A stretch of 64,000 nucleotides of DNA from Gammaproteobacteria bacterium (GTDB lineage: Bacteria; Pseudomonadota; Gammaproteobacteria; Pseudomonadales; Pseudohongiellaceae): NCBI GenBank assembly GCA_024639905.1, contig JAHEGE010000001.1:372001-436000 (forward strand), given 5' to 3'. Position numbers and translations under genes: made by a program. Within the stretch, counting starts at the first letter, position 1, and each line of letters opens with the position of its first letter. Positions 20,724-30,150 of this stretch are shown here, in pieces. Below the pieces are notes generated by a model, which was not told the DNA's origin, searched no databases, and saw nothing but the letters and a program-made list of their open reading frames with translations.

Positions 20724-23700
20724 ATGTTGTTAAGGGTCTTGTTCAGTCTCGGAAGGCAATTACGTCGACTTTTCGTTGTGGCTGCAGTCGCGCTCGCCGC
20801 GTATGTGAGCCTCGGACGGCAGTTTATGCCAGCGATTGCTGACTACACAGAATTCGTCGAAACCCAGCTATTCGAACTCACGGGCTTGCCCGTAGAGATC
20901 GCCACCTTAACCGGCTCGTTCTCAGGCTTTAATCCCACTGTTGAGATCAATGGGTTTAGTTTGCTCGTGACAGAGGCTCAACTGTCTGCCGAGGGAGAGG
21001 CGGCCGGCTTGGTCTTCTCCAAGGCGACCCTTACGCTCGATGTGCCGTCTAGCCTTTGGCAACGACGTTGGGTGTTTGCAGAGTTCGTTGTCTCCGACTT
21101 AAGCCTGGCGCTGCGTGAAGACACCAATGCTAACTGGCAGCTGCGGGGACTGTCGGGATCGACTCCCCAGCGCGTTGATGTGGCGGAACTCTATTCTGCG
21201 CTCTTGGGTGTGTCCTATCTCCGCTTGACTGATGTTGAACTTGTCTTAGAGCCCGAGGGTTTGGCGCCCGTGTCGCTCGACGTCGTGGATGCCCGCATTC
21301 AGAACCGGGGTGATGAGCATGTCGTGCGGCTCGATGCGCGGTTGCCTGGCGTTAGCCAAACCCTGCAGCTGTCCTATGAGGGGCGAGGAGATCAACTTGA
21401 TACCGCGTCTGCCTTTGCGTACGCCAATGTACCCACAGGTGACTATTTTTCATCCTTCGGATTTCTGCTGCCGGCGCCACTTCGCGAAGCCCTCGCCGAC
21501 GTGATTCAGTTGCGTGCGGGTGGCGAGGTATGGATTGAGATCGACGATGGGCAGCTCGCCGAGGCGACGACGACTCTCAATCTCGACTCGTTGCAGCTAG
21601 AGCGTCCCGGTCGCGCGGCCAATGGCTACACCGAGCTCGCTGATTTTCGCGGTGTTGCAACCATTCGGCAGTCTCAGGAGCACGCACTCGCTGGAGGCGA
21701 GCGACCTCAGTTCGAGTTTGTTGTACAGGGAACGCGTGGCAATTGGGACGGAGTGGCATGGGAGCCTTTTCGCGCGGGTTTCGTACTTCGGCAGAATGAC
21801 GAAGTAGAACTGCGCGCAGACTCGCTCGATCTGGGGCGCCTGCTGGGACTCGCAGGACAGTTCGCCACTGTCGGACTGTTGCCGGTCTCAGAGTCTGCAC
21901 TCGATACGATTAATACCCTCGCACCGCGCGGCAGATTGCGTAATTTAAGCGTGAAGCTTGAGGGGGGCGCTCCACTCAATTCCCCACTCGAAGCGCTCGC
22001 CTCGCCAGTGCGTCGTTTGGAGCTGCGGGCGAACACCGAAGCGATCGCGATAGAGTCGCTGGGCGGTGTGCCTATGCTCGACGGAGTGACAGGATATTTA
22101 CAGCTCGACTACGACGGAGTGGAAAAACGAGCGAGCGGCTTCGCGGAAGTCGACAGCGATGCGCTTCGAATGCGCTTGCCGAATGTCTTTACCAGAGTCT
22201 GGGAATACGATTCGGTTAATGGGCGGATAGACTTCGCGGCGAGCCTAGCCGACGGTCTCGATTTGACGCTGGCAAGCAATACGGTATCGGCGCAATCTGA
22301 GAATACGCGAGGGCGCGTGCAATTCACCTCGTCGTTGCGCAAACCGCTCAGCGGTGAGCCGTCGGCAAACCTTGATCTGCTGGTCGGCGTTGAATCTATG
22401 GACGCCATCGATCGTTATTCTTACCTCCCCGACGGCGCCTCGGTTGAACCCGGCCTGAGGGCGACTATGGCGTGGGTTGGAGAGGCCGTACAGTCGGGCT
22501 CATTCTTCGACAGTGGCGCAATTTATCGGGGCTCTACCTTGCTGGGCGCGCCTCCCGAGACAAAGACTTTTCAAAGTTTTTACAGGCTCAAAGACGGCAA
22601 TGTCCGCTATGCCGAGGGCTGGCCCGCAGTCACAGAAGCCGAGGCGTTCGTTACCACTGCCGACAGCTTAATCGATGTCGAGGTAAGCGCCGGGCGGAGC
22701 CTTGGTTTGGTTTTAGACGGCGCGAGCGGCTCTGTTCGGCCAGAGCGTGACGCCGCGGGGAACATGAAGAACAAGCTCTTGATGAGTGGCATAGCGGCGG
22801 GCGAGACGCAGGACGCGCTGGCTTTTTTAGGCGCTTCGCCTCTTCCTTCAGGGCTTACCGAAACCGTGTCGAGCTGGGAAGCGAACGGCGACATGGATGT
22901 GGCGATCGATGTCGAACTCTTGCTAGGCAGTGGCGAGGCGGTCGACGTGCGCACCGATCTGCGAGTCGAAAACAATGTCCTCGATTTCACCGAGTATGGC
23001 CTTCAAGTGGACGCGCTTGGCGGGCGCGTTGTCTTCGATACGCGATCCGGTCTCAGCAGTGAGGGGCTAGAAGGCTCTCTATTCGATAAACCCGTTGCCT
23101 TGACCCTCGGCTCTCGGATCGACTCTGAGGGGGTGCTTGATAGGGTATCTGTGAGCGCGCAGGGAACGGCAACCCCGCAAGACATTATTCAATTGGCGTT
23201 AACGGGTGTAACGGTTGATGCGATGCTCGGGCAAGCGAAAGGGCTCTTCGATTTCGATGCGGCACTGACGATTGCGCAGAACACCGACGCTGAGTATCCG
23301 ACACAGCTGACCGTGATCAGCCAATTGGAAGGAATGACGCTCGACGCGCCAGTCCCGTTTGCTAAGACCGCCGAAGAGCGGCGCGATTTCAAACTCGTCA
23401 TGGCTTTCAAGCCATCAGCACAGTGGTTTACGGGTAATTTAGGCTCAGAGGTGGAGTTCGATCTGCGATTTGCAGACGACACGCTCGATCAGGGCCTGGT
23501 GTTTCTGGGCGAATCTCCGACTGAGCTGTCGACGCTGACCCAGAGCCCTTATCAAGGACTCGTTGTGCTGGGCGCGTTAGAGTCTCTCGAGTACGAGCGT
23601 TGGGAGGACTTACTCAATTCATTGAGCGTGAGCGCATCCGGGGGCGGAGTCGTGACAGCAAGAGAACAACTGAGGGCAGTTGAATCTTTCGCCGAAAGCG

Positions 23701-24944
23701 TTGGGTTCGTCGATGTAGAAGTCGAACAGCTCGGATTTTTTGGAGAGAATTTTGCCGATATGTCACTGCGCTTACGCCCTGAAATGTCCGCGCAACGCTG
23801 GCTCGTTGACCTCGCCGGCCCGGAATTGGAAGGGCATTTAGAGGTGCCCTTCGAGGGTGGCGCACTGCTCGTTGCCTTACAACGCTTGCGCCTCGCTGGG
23901 GGTGAACAGGATCAAGCCGGGCCGCAGCCCCGCGATGCCCTGGTCAGCGATGGAGAGACAGTGGATAGTCTCGCTGCGCTTGATCCACGCAGCTTTCCCG
24001 AATTGCGCTTCAGCACGCGCGAGTTTTCTATCGGCGACACGCCTTACGGCAGCTGGCGGTTTCATTTGCAGCCCGAAACTGGCGGCGCGCGTTTTACCGA
24101 TCTTGCGTTCGACTTTCGTGGACTGCAGCTTGCACCCGAACTCCTCGCAGACGAGCTGATAGAAAGTTGGGAGCCTGACGACGAACAGGCCCGCGAAGGA
24201 GAACCCTCTGCGGCGATGCCCGAATTTTTCTGGTCCTATGACGGGCAGCAGCATAGGAGTGATTTCGGCGGGAATCTGCGAGTGGCTAACCTCGCTGATG
24301 TATTGCGCGCCAACGGCTACGCGGCGAGTCTCGAGAGTGATTCTGGTGAGTTCGACGTTAATTTGAGTTGGCCCGGCACGCCGGCTTTGTTTGCTGCCGA
24401 AGCACTGAGTGGGGTGGTTCGACTCGACGTGCGCGAGGGCCGCTTCCTGCAGGGTTCTGGCGGCGCGGGTGCGCTCAAACTCATTAGTATCCTTAACTTC
24501 GACGCGATTATGCGCCGACTGCGCTTTAGCGATGACCTGCTTCGCAGTGGTCTAGCCTTCGATCAGATATCGGGCCACCTCGTCTTGGAGTCCGGGCAGG
24601 TAGCCATCCAGGACAGGTTAGTTATCAGCGGCCCTTCGAGTCTTTATCAGATTACCGGTGATGTGAACCTTGTTGATGAGACGATACTCGGCGAAATGTA
24701 TGTGACCTTGCCGGTGAGTAATAATATCCCCTGGTTAGGCCTTCTAACGGCTAACCTGCCCATTGCCGTGGGCGCTTACTTGTTCGATCAGATATTTGGC
24801 GATCAGGTGGATAGTTTAACCAGTGCCGCCTACACTTTAGACGGCCCGTGGGAGGGTCTCGAGCCTGAATTTAAGCAGGCATTTGGCTCGCCGGATTCGG
24901 TGCCGGAACGCGATCAGGAAGCACCGCCGCCGCCCATACAGTAA
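20724..24944 (+). CDS. yhdP: YhdP-family AsmA-like envelope protein
   Basis: YhdP is a very long inner-membrane-anchored protein of the AsmA-like group, implicated in phospholipid transport to the outer membrane. The 1406-residue protein has one N-terminal membrane helix (LRRLFVVAAVALAAYVSLG), then a long periplasmic beta-rich domain. Family marks are visible early (LTGSFSGFNPTVEINGF) and near the end (ISILNFDAIMRRLRFS, TGDVNLVDETILGEMYVTLP, NNIPWLGLLTANLPIAVGAY). It ends with a Pro/Asp/Glu-rich tail. It closes the mre-maf-rng-yhdP run, as in E. coli and Pseudomonas. No clear ribosome site precedes the ATG. Confidence 0.93.
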   Translation: MLLRVLFSLGRQLRRLFVVAAVALAAYVSLGRQFMPAIADYTEFVETQLFELTGLPVEIATLTGSFSGFNPTVEINGFSLLVTEAQLSAEGEAAGLVFSKATLTLDVPSSLWQRRWVFAEFVVSDLSLALREDTNANWQLRGLSGSTPQRVDVAELYSALLGVSYLRLTDVELVLEPEGLAPVSLDVVDARIQNRGDEHVVRLDARLPGVSQTLQLSYEGRGDQLDTASAFAYANVPTGDYFSSFGFLLPAPLREALADVIQLRAGGEVWIEIDDGQLAEATTTLNLDSLQLERPGRAANGYTELADFRGVATIRQSQEHALAGGERPQFEFVVQGTRGNWDGVAWEPFRAGFVLRQNDEVELRADSLDLGRLLGLAGQFATVGLLPVSESALDTINTLAPRGRLRNLSVKLEGGAPLNSPLEALASPVRRLELRANTEAIAIESLGGVPMLDGVTGYLQLDYDGVEKRASGFAEVDSDALRMRLPNVFTRVWEYDSVNGRIDFAASLADGLDLTLASNTVSAQSENTRGRVQFTSSLRKPLSGEPSANLDLLVGVESMDAIDRYSYLPDGASVEPGLRATMAWVGEAVQSGSFFDSGAIYRGSTLLGAPPETKTFQSFYRLKDGNVRYAEGWPAVTEAEAFVTTADSLIDVEVSAGRSLGLVLDGASGSVRPERDAAGNMKNKLLMSGIAAGETQDALAFLGASPLPSGLTETVSSWEANGDMDVAIDVELLLGSGEAVDVRTDLRVENNVLDFTEYGLQVDALGGRVVFDTRSGLSSEGLEGSLFDKPVALTLGSRIDSEGVLDRVSVSAQGTATPQDIIQLALTGVTVDAMLGQAKGLFDFDAALTIAQNTDAEYPTQLTVISQLEGMTLDAPVPFAKTAEERRDFKLVMAFKPSAQWFTGNLGSEVEFDLRFADDTLDQGLVFLGESPTELSTLTQSPYQGLVVLGALESLEYERWEDLLNSLSVSASGGGVVTAREQLRAVESFAESVGFVDVEVEQLGFFGENFADMSLRLRPEMSAQRWLVDLAGPELEGHLEVPFEGGALLVALQRLRLAGGEQDQAGPQPRDALVSDGETVDSLAALDPRSFPELRFSTREFSIGDTPYGSWRFHLQPETGGARFTDLAFDFRGLQLAPELLADELIESWEPDDEQAREGEPSAAMPEFFWSYDGQQHRSDFGGNLRVANLADVLRANGYAASLESDSGEFDVNLSWPGTPALFAAEALSGVVRLDVREGRFLQGSGGAGALKLISILNFDAIMRRLRFSDDLLRSGLAFDQISGHLVLESGQVAIQDRLVISGPSSLYQITGDVNLVDETILGEMYVTLPVSNNIPWLGLLTANLPIAVGAYLFDQIFGDQVDSLTSAAYTLDGPWEGLEPEFKQAFGSPDSVPERDQEAPPPPIQ

Positions 24945-24962
24945 AGAAAGTAAAAGCACAGA

Positions 24963-26384
24963 ATGCTCGACACTAAATTTGAGAAGACCGCTATGACGAC
25001 CCCTTACCAACAACCCCAGCCTTTGACTACCAGTCGGGACAACCTCCGTCCCGTGCGCACACTTAACCTGCTCTCGTATCGTGAGATTCAGCACCTTATG
25101 TCGGCGAATGTCGAGGTCCGCAAGCTGTTCACCCTGTGTGCGCTGGCTGTGCTCAATAGTGGCAATGAGGCCGATGACGTGTCTAGCCTTATCGAGTCCT
25201 ACCCCGACTTCGAGATCGAAGTGAAGCCGCAGTCACGTGGACCCATAATGGACGTACGCAATGCACCCGCGAGCGCGTTTGTCGATGGCAATATGATTCG
25301 CGGCATTCAGGAACACTTGTTCTCTGTTCTGCGCGATGTGGTCTATGTGAACCACGCGCTCACTGGGGTCTACGATCTCGATAGCCGCCGTGGCGTCACA
25401 GAGGCGGTATTCGACATATTGCGTAATGCCAATATTGTGAGGCCAAACCTTAAGCCCGATCTTGTTGTCTGCTGGGGCGGCCACTCGATCGGCCGCAATG
25501 AGTATGACTTCACCAAGGAAGTCGGCTATCAGCTCGGCTTGCGAGGACTCAATATTGGGACAGGCTGTGGCCCCGGTGCGATGAAAGGCCCTATGAAAGG
25601 CGCGGCCATCGGACATGCGAAGCAGCAGCTAGCTCTGCGTCGCTATATAGGCATTACCGAGCCGGGCATCATCGCCGCAGAGGCGCCTAATGCGATTGTT
25701 AATGAGCTCGTTATTTTGCCGGATATCGAGAAACGCCTTGAAGCGTTTGTGCGCCTTGCACACTGCATCGTCGTCTTTCCAGGGGGCGCAGGCACCGCAG
25801 AAGAGCTGCTCTACATTCTTAGCATCCTTATGCACGAGCATAATGCTGGCCACCCCTATGGGCTGATCCTCGCTTCACCGGAGTCGAGTAAGGACTATTT
25901 TGAAGACATCGACGCCTTCGTGCGCGAGACCTTAGGTGACGAGGCGGCGCAGTATTACGAAATTATTACGGGCGATCCGGTGGCTGTTGCGCAGCGGGCT
26001 AAGGCGCATGTCGACGAACAGCGCCGCCACCGACTCGCGCTCGGGGCATCCTATGGCTTTAACTGGGAGCTGTATATTCCCTCTGAGTTGCAAGCGCCAT
26101 TCGAGCCTACTCACGAGAATATGGCGAGCCTGCGCTTGGATCCAACGGTGCCTTCGCAGGAGTTGGCGTCGAACTTGCGCAAGGCGTTCTCAGGCATAGT
26201 GGCGGGTAATGTGAAGGCGCAAGGCGTGGCGCAGATCCGTGCGCACGGCCCGTTTCAGATCAATGGCGACGCCGAGATCATGCAGCGCATGGAGTCATTG
26301 CTTGCGTCTTTTGTCGCGCAGAAGCGCATGAAAATTGATTATTCCAACTACACGCCTTGCTGGGAAATCGTCGCGAGCAAATAA
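24963..26384 (+). CDS. ppnN: Nucleotide 5'-monophosphate nucleosidase PpnN (YgdH)
   Basis: PpnN splits purine and pyrimidine nucleoside monophosphates into base and ribose 5-phosphate; in E. coli it is stimulated by (p)ppGpp. The 473-residue protein has an N-terminal YgdH-type region (LNLLSYREIQHLMSANVEVR) and the Rossmann-like LOG domain. GTGCGPGAMKGPMKGAAIG binds phosphate, and PGGAGTAEE at residues 273-281 is the LOG signature. A C-terminal YgdH domain follows (LRKAFSGIVAGNVKAQGV). Start choice is between ATG 24963 and ATG 24993, and neither has a strong ribosome site. The gene is 18 bases after yhdP and is followed closely by a 5'-nucleotidase. Confidence 0.92.
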   Translation: MLDTKFEKTAMTTPYQQPQPLTTSRDNLRPVRTLNLLSYREIQHLMSANVEVRKLFTLCALAVLNSGNEADDVSSLIESYPDFEIEVKPQSRGPIMDVRNAPASAFVDGNMIRGIQEHLFSVLRDVVYVNHALTGVYDLDSRRGVTEAVFDILRNANIVRPNLKPDLVVCWGGHSIGRNEYDFTKEVGYQLGLRGLNIGTGCGPGAMKGPMKGAAIGHAKQQLALRRYIGITEPGIIAAEAPNAIVNELVILPDIEKRLEAFVRLAHCIVVFPGGAGTAEELLYILSILMHEHNAGHPYGLILASPESSKDYFEDIDAFVRETLGDEAAQYYEIITGDPVAVAQRAKAHVDEQRRHRLALGASYGFNWELYIPSELQAPFEPTHENMASLRLDPTVPSQELASNLRKAFSGIVAGNVKAQGVAQIRAHGPFQINGDAEIMQRMESLLASFVAQKRMKIDYSNYTPCWEIVASK

Positions 26385-26407
26385 TGAGACTGCAAGAAGG
26401 TGATGTC

Positions 26408-27847
26408 ATGCAGAAAATGATTCCACACCCACTCCGTCGTCTGCTGTTAGTCGGCGCGACTGCGCTGCTAGTGAGCTGCCAGGTTGCTCCGAGCGCGAAA
26501 CAACTTACGGTGCTCTACACGAACGACGAACACGGTTGGATGGAGGGCATGGGCGAAGCTAACGGTGCAGCTAACTTGATGCAACTTTGGCGTAGCGAAG
26601 AAGGCTATGACACGCAAACCGCCAACGATTTTCTGCTGCTAAGTGGAGGCGATAATTGGACGGGCCCGGCGATCTCGACGTGGAATCAGGGGGAGAGCAT
26701 GGTCGAGTTGATGAACACCATGGGCTATACGGCGTCTGCAGTGGGTAACCACGAGTTCGACTTTGGGCTAGAGGCGATCCGCGCCCGCAGTGCCGAGGCA
26801 GACTATGCCTACTTGAGCGCGAATACCACGTGGGCAGAGTCTGGCCGGGTGCCGGAAGATCTCGGCATCTACGATTACCGAATCGCGCAAGCCGCGGGGC
26901 TGCGAATAGGCATCATTGGCCTTACGACACGGGAAACGGCGACGACGACAAACCCTGTCACTGTGGCTTCTCTGAGATTTGCCGATTATGAATCGACTTT
27001 GCGCAATCTGGTGCCGCGCATCGAGGCGCAGGGCGTCGATCTTCTGTTCGTTATCTCCCACGTCTGTCTCGATGAGTTAGAGCCACTCATCAATGAGGTG
27101 GCCGATCTTGGGATCGATCTCGTCGGCGCGGGGCACTGTAATGAGCTTGTTGCTAAGCGCATCGGCGACACGGTGTTACTCGGCGGGGGATTCCATTTTG
27201 GTAGCTACGCGAGCGCACGGTTCGAGCTCAGTGCTAACGGAGAAATGAAGACGCGTTTCGCGACGCGCGCGAACAGCGGGGCGAGTGAAGACGCGACTAC
27301 TGCGGCTATTGTGTCGCGTTGGCGCGAGCAGTCTGCAGCAGCGCTATCAGAGGTGTTGGGATTTGTCGCCGCCGAAGTGCCGCGTGGGCCACGGTTAGAC
27401 CAGCTAGTTGTGGATTCATGGCTGCGAGCGGACCCTAGTGCTCAAGTCGCGATCACCAACGCTGGCGGCATTCGTGCACCACTCTTGGCAGGGCAGGTGA
27501 CGCTGGGCGATACCGTCGCGATTTTGCCGTTCGACAACACGCTCGTCGTCGTTGAAATTAGTGGGGCAGATCTGCTCGCGGTGCTCGCCGAAGGATCGCG
27601 GCCTCGGGTCGCAGGCCTTATGCAGCGTGGCGGGGAATGGAGTGAAATCGATAGTGGAGAACGCGTCGCGCCAGGCAAACAGTACCGCGTCCTCGTGAAC
27701 AGTTTTATGTACGCCGGCGGCGATGGCTATGAGCGTCTCGCGCTCGCAGACCCCGAGGGTTATGATACCGGTATTCAATACGGCGAGCCGTTTCGCGAAT
27801 GGCTGCGCAGCCTCGCGTCTAGCGAGCAAACCCCAGCGGCCCTATAG
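26408..27847 (+). CDS. Lipoprotein 5'-nucleotidase / metallophosphoesterase
   Basis: This protein belongs to the UshA/5'-nucleotidase family, which removes phosphate from nucleotides outside the cytoplasm. The start ATG 26408 has AGAAGG seven bases upstream and gives a lipoprotein signal ending in LLVSC. The metallophosphatase domain shows LYTNDEHGWMEG, LLSGGDNWTGP and GNHEFDFG; the C-terminal 5_nucleotid_C domain shows NAGGIRAPLLAG, ILPFDNTLVVVEI and NSFMYAGGDGY. About 479 residues. It follows ppnN by 23 bases, suggesting a joint role in nucleotide breakdown: external dephosphorylation here, internal N-glycosidic cleavage by PpnN. Confidence 0.88.
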   Translation: MQKMIPHPLRRLLLVGATALLVSCQVAPSAKQLTVLYTNDEHGWMEGMGEANGAANLMQLWRSEEGYDTQTANDFLLLSGGDNWTGPAISTWNQGESMVELMNTMGYTASAVGNHEFDFGLEAIRARSAEADYAYLSANTTWAESGRVPEDLGIYDYRIAQAAGLRIGIIGLTTRETATTTNPVTVASLRFADYESTLRNLVPRIEAQGVDLLFVISHVCLDELEPLINEVADLGIDLVGAGHCNELVAKRIGDTVLLGGGFHFGSYASARFELSANGEMKTRFATRANSGASEDATTAAIVSRWREQSAAALSEVLGFVAAEVPRGPRLDQLVVDSWLRADPSAQVAITNAGGIRAPLLAGQVTLGDTVAILPFDNTLVVVEISGADLLAVLAEGSRPRVAGLMQRGGEWSEIDSGERVAPGKQYRVLVNSFMYAGGDGYERLALADPEGYDTGIQYGEPFREWLRSLASSEQTPAAL

Positions 27848-27862
27848 AAAAGGAGTAAGCCC

Positions 27863-29263
27863 TTGCAACAATCGATCTCAACTAGGCGACGAATCCACGG
27901 GATGGCGACACTGAGCGCTGCGCTAGTATTTCTCGTGTTGGCCAACGTATCCAATGCCCAGACAATTGAAGACGAGGCCGTTGCTTGGCTTCAGGAATTT
28001 ATCCAAATAGACACGGTGAATCCTCCGGGTAATGAGACGCGCGCGGTCGACTTTTACCGTGCGATCTTCGATGCAGAAGGTATCGATTATGAGTGGGCTG
28101 AAAGCGCGCCGGGTCGTGGCAATATCTGGGCGCGGCTTGAGGGCGGCGATGAGCCCGGGCTTATGCTTTTGCAACACACCGACGTGGTGCCGGCGGACAA
28201 AGAATTTTGGACCACAGACCCGCTGTCCGGTGAGCTACGTGACGGCTACATCCTAGGACGCGGTGCGCGCGATATGAAGGGAACCGGCATCGCTCATCTC
28301 GCGACGTTCCTCAGCCTACACCGCAGCGGACGACCGCTTAATCGCGACGTGGTTTTTCTCGCGACAGCGGATGAAGAGGCTGGTGGCTTCTTTGGCGCCG
28401 GTTGGTTAATCGACAATCGGCCTGAAATTTTCGATGGGATTGGTCTGCTGATTAACGAAGGTGGATCGGGCAGCATCAGTGGTGACGACATCGTGTTCGG
28501 CGTCGAGGTGACTCAGAAAGTTCCCGTATGGCTCAGGCTCACGGCCATAGATACCCCGGGTCATGGTTCGTCGCCCCGAACAACTACGTCGGTGTTACGC
28601 ATCGTCGAGGCGCTTAATCGCCTGAAAGAGAATCCCTTTGATGCACGGATTATTCCTGCGGTAGACAATTATTTTAAGGGGCTGTCGGTCAATATGCAGG
28701 ACGAGTGGGCTCCGGCCTATGCAGACATGGCACGCGCAATAAGCGATCCCGAATTCCTGCCTGCCTTTCAGGAGTTTCGTCCCGGCCACCACGCATTGAC
28801 CCGCGACATCTGTTCGATCACACGAATGGGCGGTTCGAGTAAGATCAACACTATTCCGCCCGAAGCCTGGGCGGAGTTGGATTGTCGCATGCTGCCAGAC
28901 CGTCCGGCGGCTGAACTTATTGCCGAGGTCGAGGCGCTAATCGAAGACACGGGCGTGGAGGTCGAGGTAATCATGGCGTTTACCCCAGCGATCTCGTCGA
29001 CCAATTCCAAGCTCTTCGAGTCGATCGTCAACGTCACCGGCGAGCTTTATCCTGGCTCGCAGGTACTCTCCGCGGTGAGCACGGGTTTCACCGATAGCCA
29101 CTTTACCCGCGATTTAGGCATCGTCAGTTACGGCTTTAGCCCCGTGATTACGCGGTCAGGCGAGGCGACCGGCGTCCACGGAAACGACGAGCGCATTCCG
29201 GTGGCAGAATTTAGGCAGGGTGTGACCGACCTGCGAGCGATCGTGCGCAATCTTGTGAACTAA
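27863..29263 (+). CDS. Secreted M20-family metallopeptidase
   Basis: M20 enzymes are di-zinc exopeptidases or deacylases. A TTG start at 27863 is fixed by AAGGAG seven bases upstream and gives a 466-residue protein with a signal peptide (LSAALVFLVLANVSNAQ, cleavage likely after NAQ). Metal-site motifs are LMLLQHTDVVPADKEFW, GRGARDMKGTGIAHLA and FLATADEEAGGFFGAG. The dimerisation domain has HGSSPRTTTSVLRIVEAL. ICSITRMGGSSKINTIPPEA and the late TDSHFTRDLG are also typical. Periplasmic location is inferred from the signal. Substrate unknown. Confidence 0.88.
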   Translation: MQQSISTRRRIHGMATLSAALVFLVLANVSNAQTIEDEAVAWLQEFIQIDTVNPPGNETRAVDFYRAIFDAEGIDYEWAESAPGRGNIWARLEGGDEPGLMLLQHTDVVPADKEFWTTDPLSGELRDGYILGRGARDMKGTGIAHLATFLSLHRSGRPLNRDVVFLATADEEAGGFFGAGWLIDNRPEIFDGIGLLINEGGSGSISGDDIVFGVEVTQKVPVWLRLTAIDTPGHGSSPRTTTSVLRIVEALNRLKENPFDARIIPAVDNYFKGLSVNMQDEWAPAYADMARAISDPEFLPAFQEFRPGHHALTRDICSITRMGGSSKINTIPPEAWAELDCRMLPDRPAAELIAEVEALIEDTGVEVEVIMAFTPAISSTNSKLFESIVNVTGELYPGSQVLSAVSTGFTDSHFTRDLGIVSYGFSPVITRSGEATGVHGNDERIPVAEFRQGVTDLRAIVRNLVN

Positions 29264-29267
29264 CTGC

Positions 29268-30116
29268 ATGCGTATCGCCGCCCTACAAATGGTAAGTACT
29301 CCCAACGTCAGCGATAACCTCGAGGCGGCTGCACGTCTCATCGCGCGGGCCGCGAGCGACGGCGCGCAGTTGGCGCTATTGCCCGAAGTGTTTGCCACGC
29401 TCGAGGGGCTTTCGCCACTCGCGGAGGTCGCGGAGCTCGACGCCTCTCACGGCCACGCCGCTGCAACTCCGCTGCAGGATTTTCTCAGCGCGCAGGCGGC
29501 GCTGCACGGGCTTACGCTTATCGGCGGTACTATCCCACTACTGTCCCGACCCGATGGCTCGCTTATTGACGACGGACGAGTGCGCGCAAGTAGTCTGGTC
29601 TACGATGATAAAGGCGTGCGGGTGGCTCGCTACGACAAGATTCATCTGTTCGATGTTAAGGTCGACGACGCGCAGTCTCAGTATTCGGAGTCGCTCAGCT
29701 ACGAGGCCGGAGAGACACTGACTTGCACACCGCTTGGCGACATCAATTTAGGTTTAAGTGTGTGCTATGACCTGCGTTTTGCCGAGCTCTATGCGCAGCT
29801 CGTAAGGCTCGGGGCAACACTTATCACCGTCCCCTCCGCCTTTACCGCCGTCACTGGCGCCGCACACTGGGAGCCGTTGCTGCGTGCGCGAGCGATAGAG
29901 AATCAGTGCTTCGTGCTCGCAGCCGGACAGGGCGGCCGCCACAGCCCCACCCGGGAGACATGGGGTCACTCGATGATTGTCAGTCCCTGGGGTGAGGTCT
30001 TGGATTGCTGCCCTAAGGGCGAGGGCGTGGCGATCGCCGAGATTGATAGCGCCGCTCTCGAGGCATTGCGAAGACGCATGCCAATTTCCGAACATCGCAA
30101 GCTCTCATTCGATTAA
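29268..30116 (+). CDS. Nitrilase-family amidohydrolase (Nit1-like)
   Basis: Carbon-nitrogen hydrolases use a Glu-Lys-Cys triad to cleave amides. All three are visible in this 282-residue cytosolic protein: Glu in LALLPEVFA, Lys in RYDKIHLFDV and Cys in LSVCYDLRFAELY. The start RIAALQMVSTPNVSDNLEAA and AHWEPLLRARAIENQCFVLAAGQGG is the pattern of the Nit1/YbeM branch; some members hydrolyse deaminated glutathione. In many relatives this gene lies between yhdP and tldD. Here it follows the M20 peptidase by only 4 bases and no tldD is present nearby. Confidence 0.88.
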   Translation: MRIAALQMVSTPNVSDNLEAAARLIARAASDGAQLALLPEVFATLEGLSPLAEVAELDASHGHAAATPLQDFLSAQAALHGLTLIGGTIPLLSRPDGSLIDDGRVRASSLVYDDKGVRVARYDKIHLFDVKVDDAQSQYSESLSYEAGETLTCTPLGDINLGLSVCYDLRFAELYAQLVRLGATLITVPSAFTAVTGAAHWEPLLRARAIENQCFVLAAGQGGRHSPTRETWGHSMIVSPWGEVLDCCPKGEGVAIAEIDSAALEALRRRMPISEHRKLSFD

Positions 30117-30150
30117 CCCGCTTTCTTCAATACTCCTCAGGAATCTACTC

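Noticed and set aside
29977-30150. Longer N-terminus for the DUF445 protein reading through the end of the nitrilase gene
   Set aside because: The ATG at 30151 has a proper ribosome site and the extension has no family resemblance and overlaps the nitrilase coding end in another frame.
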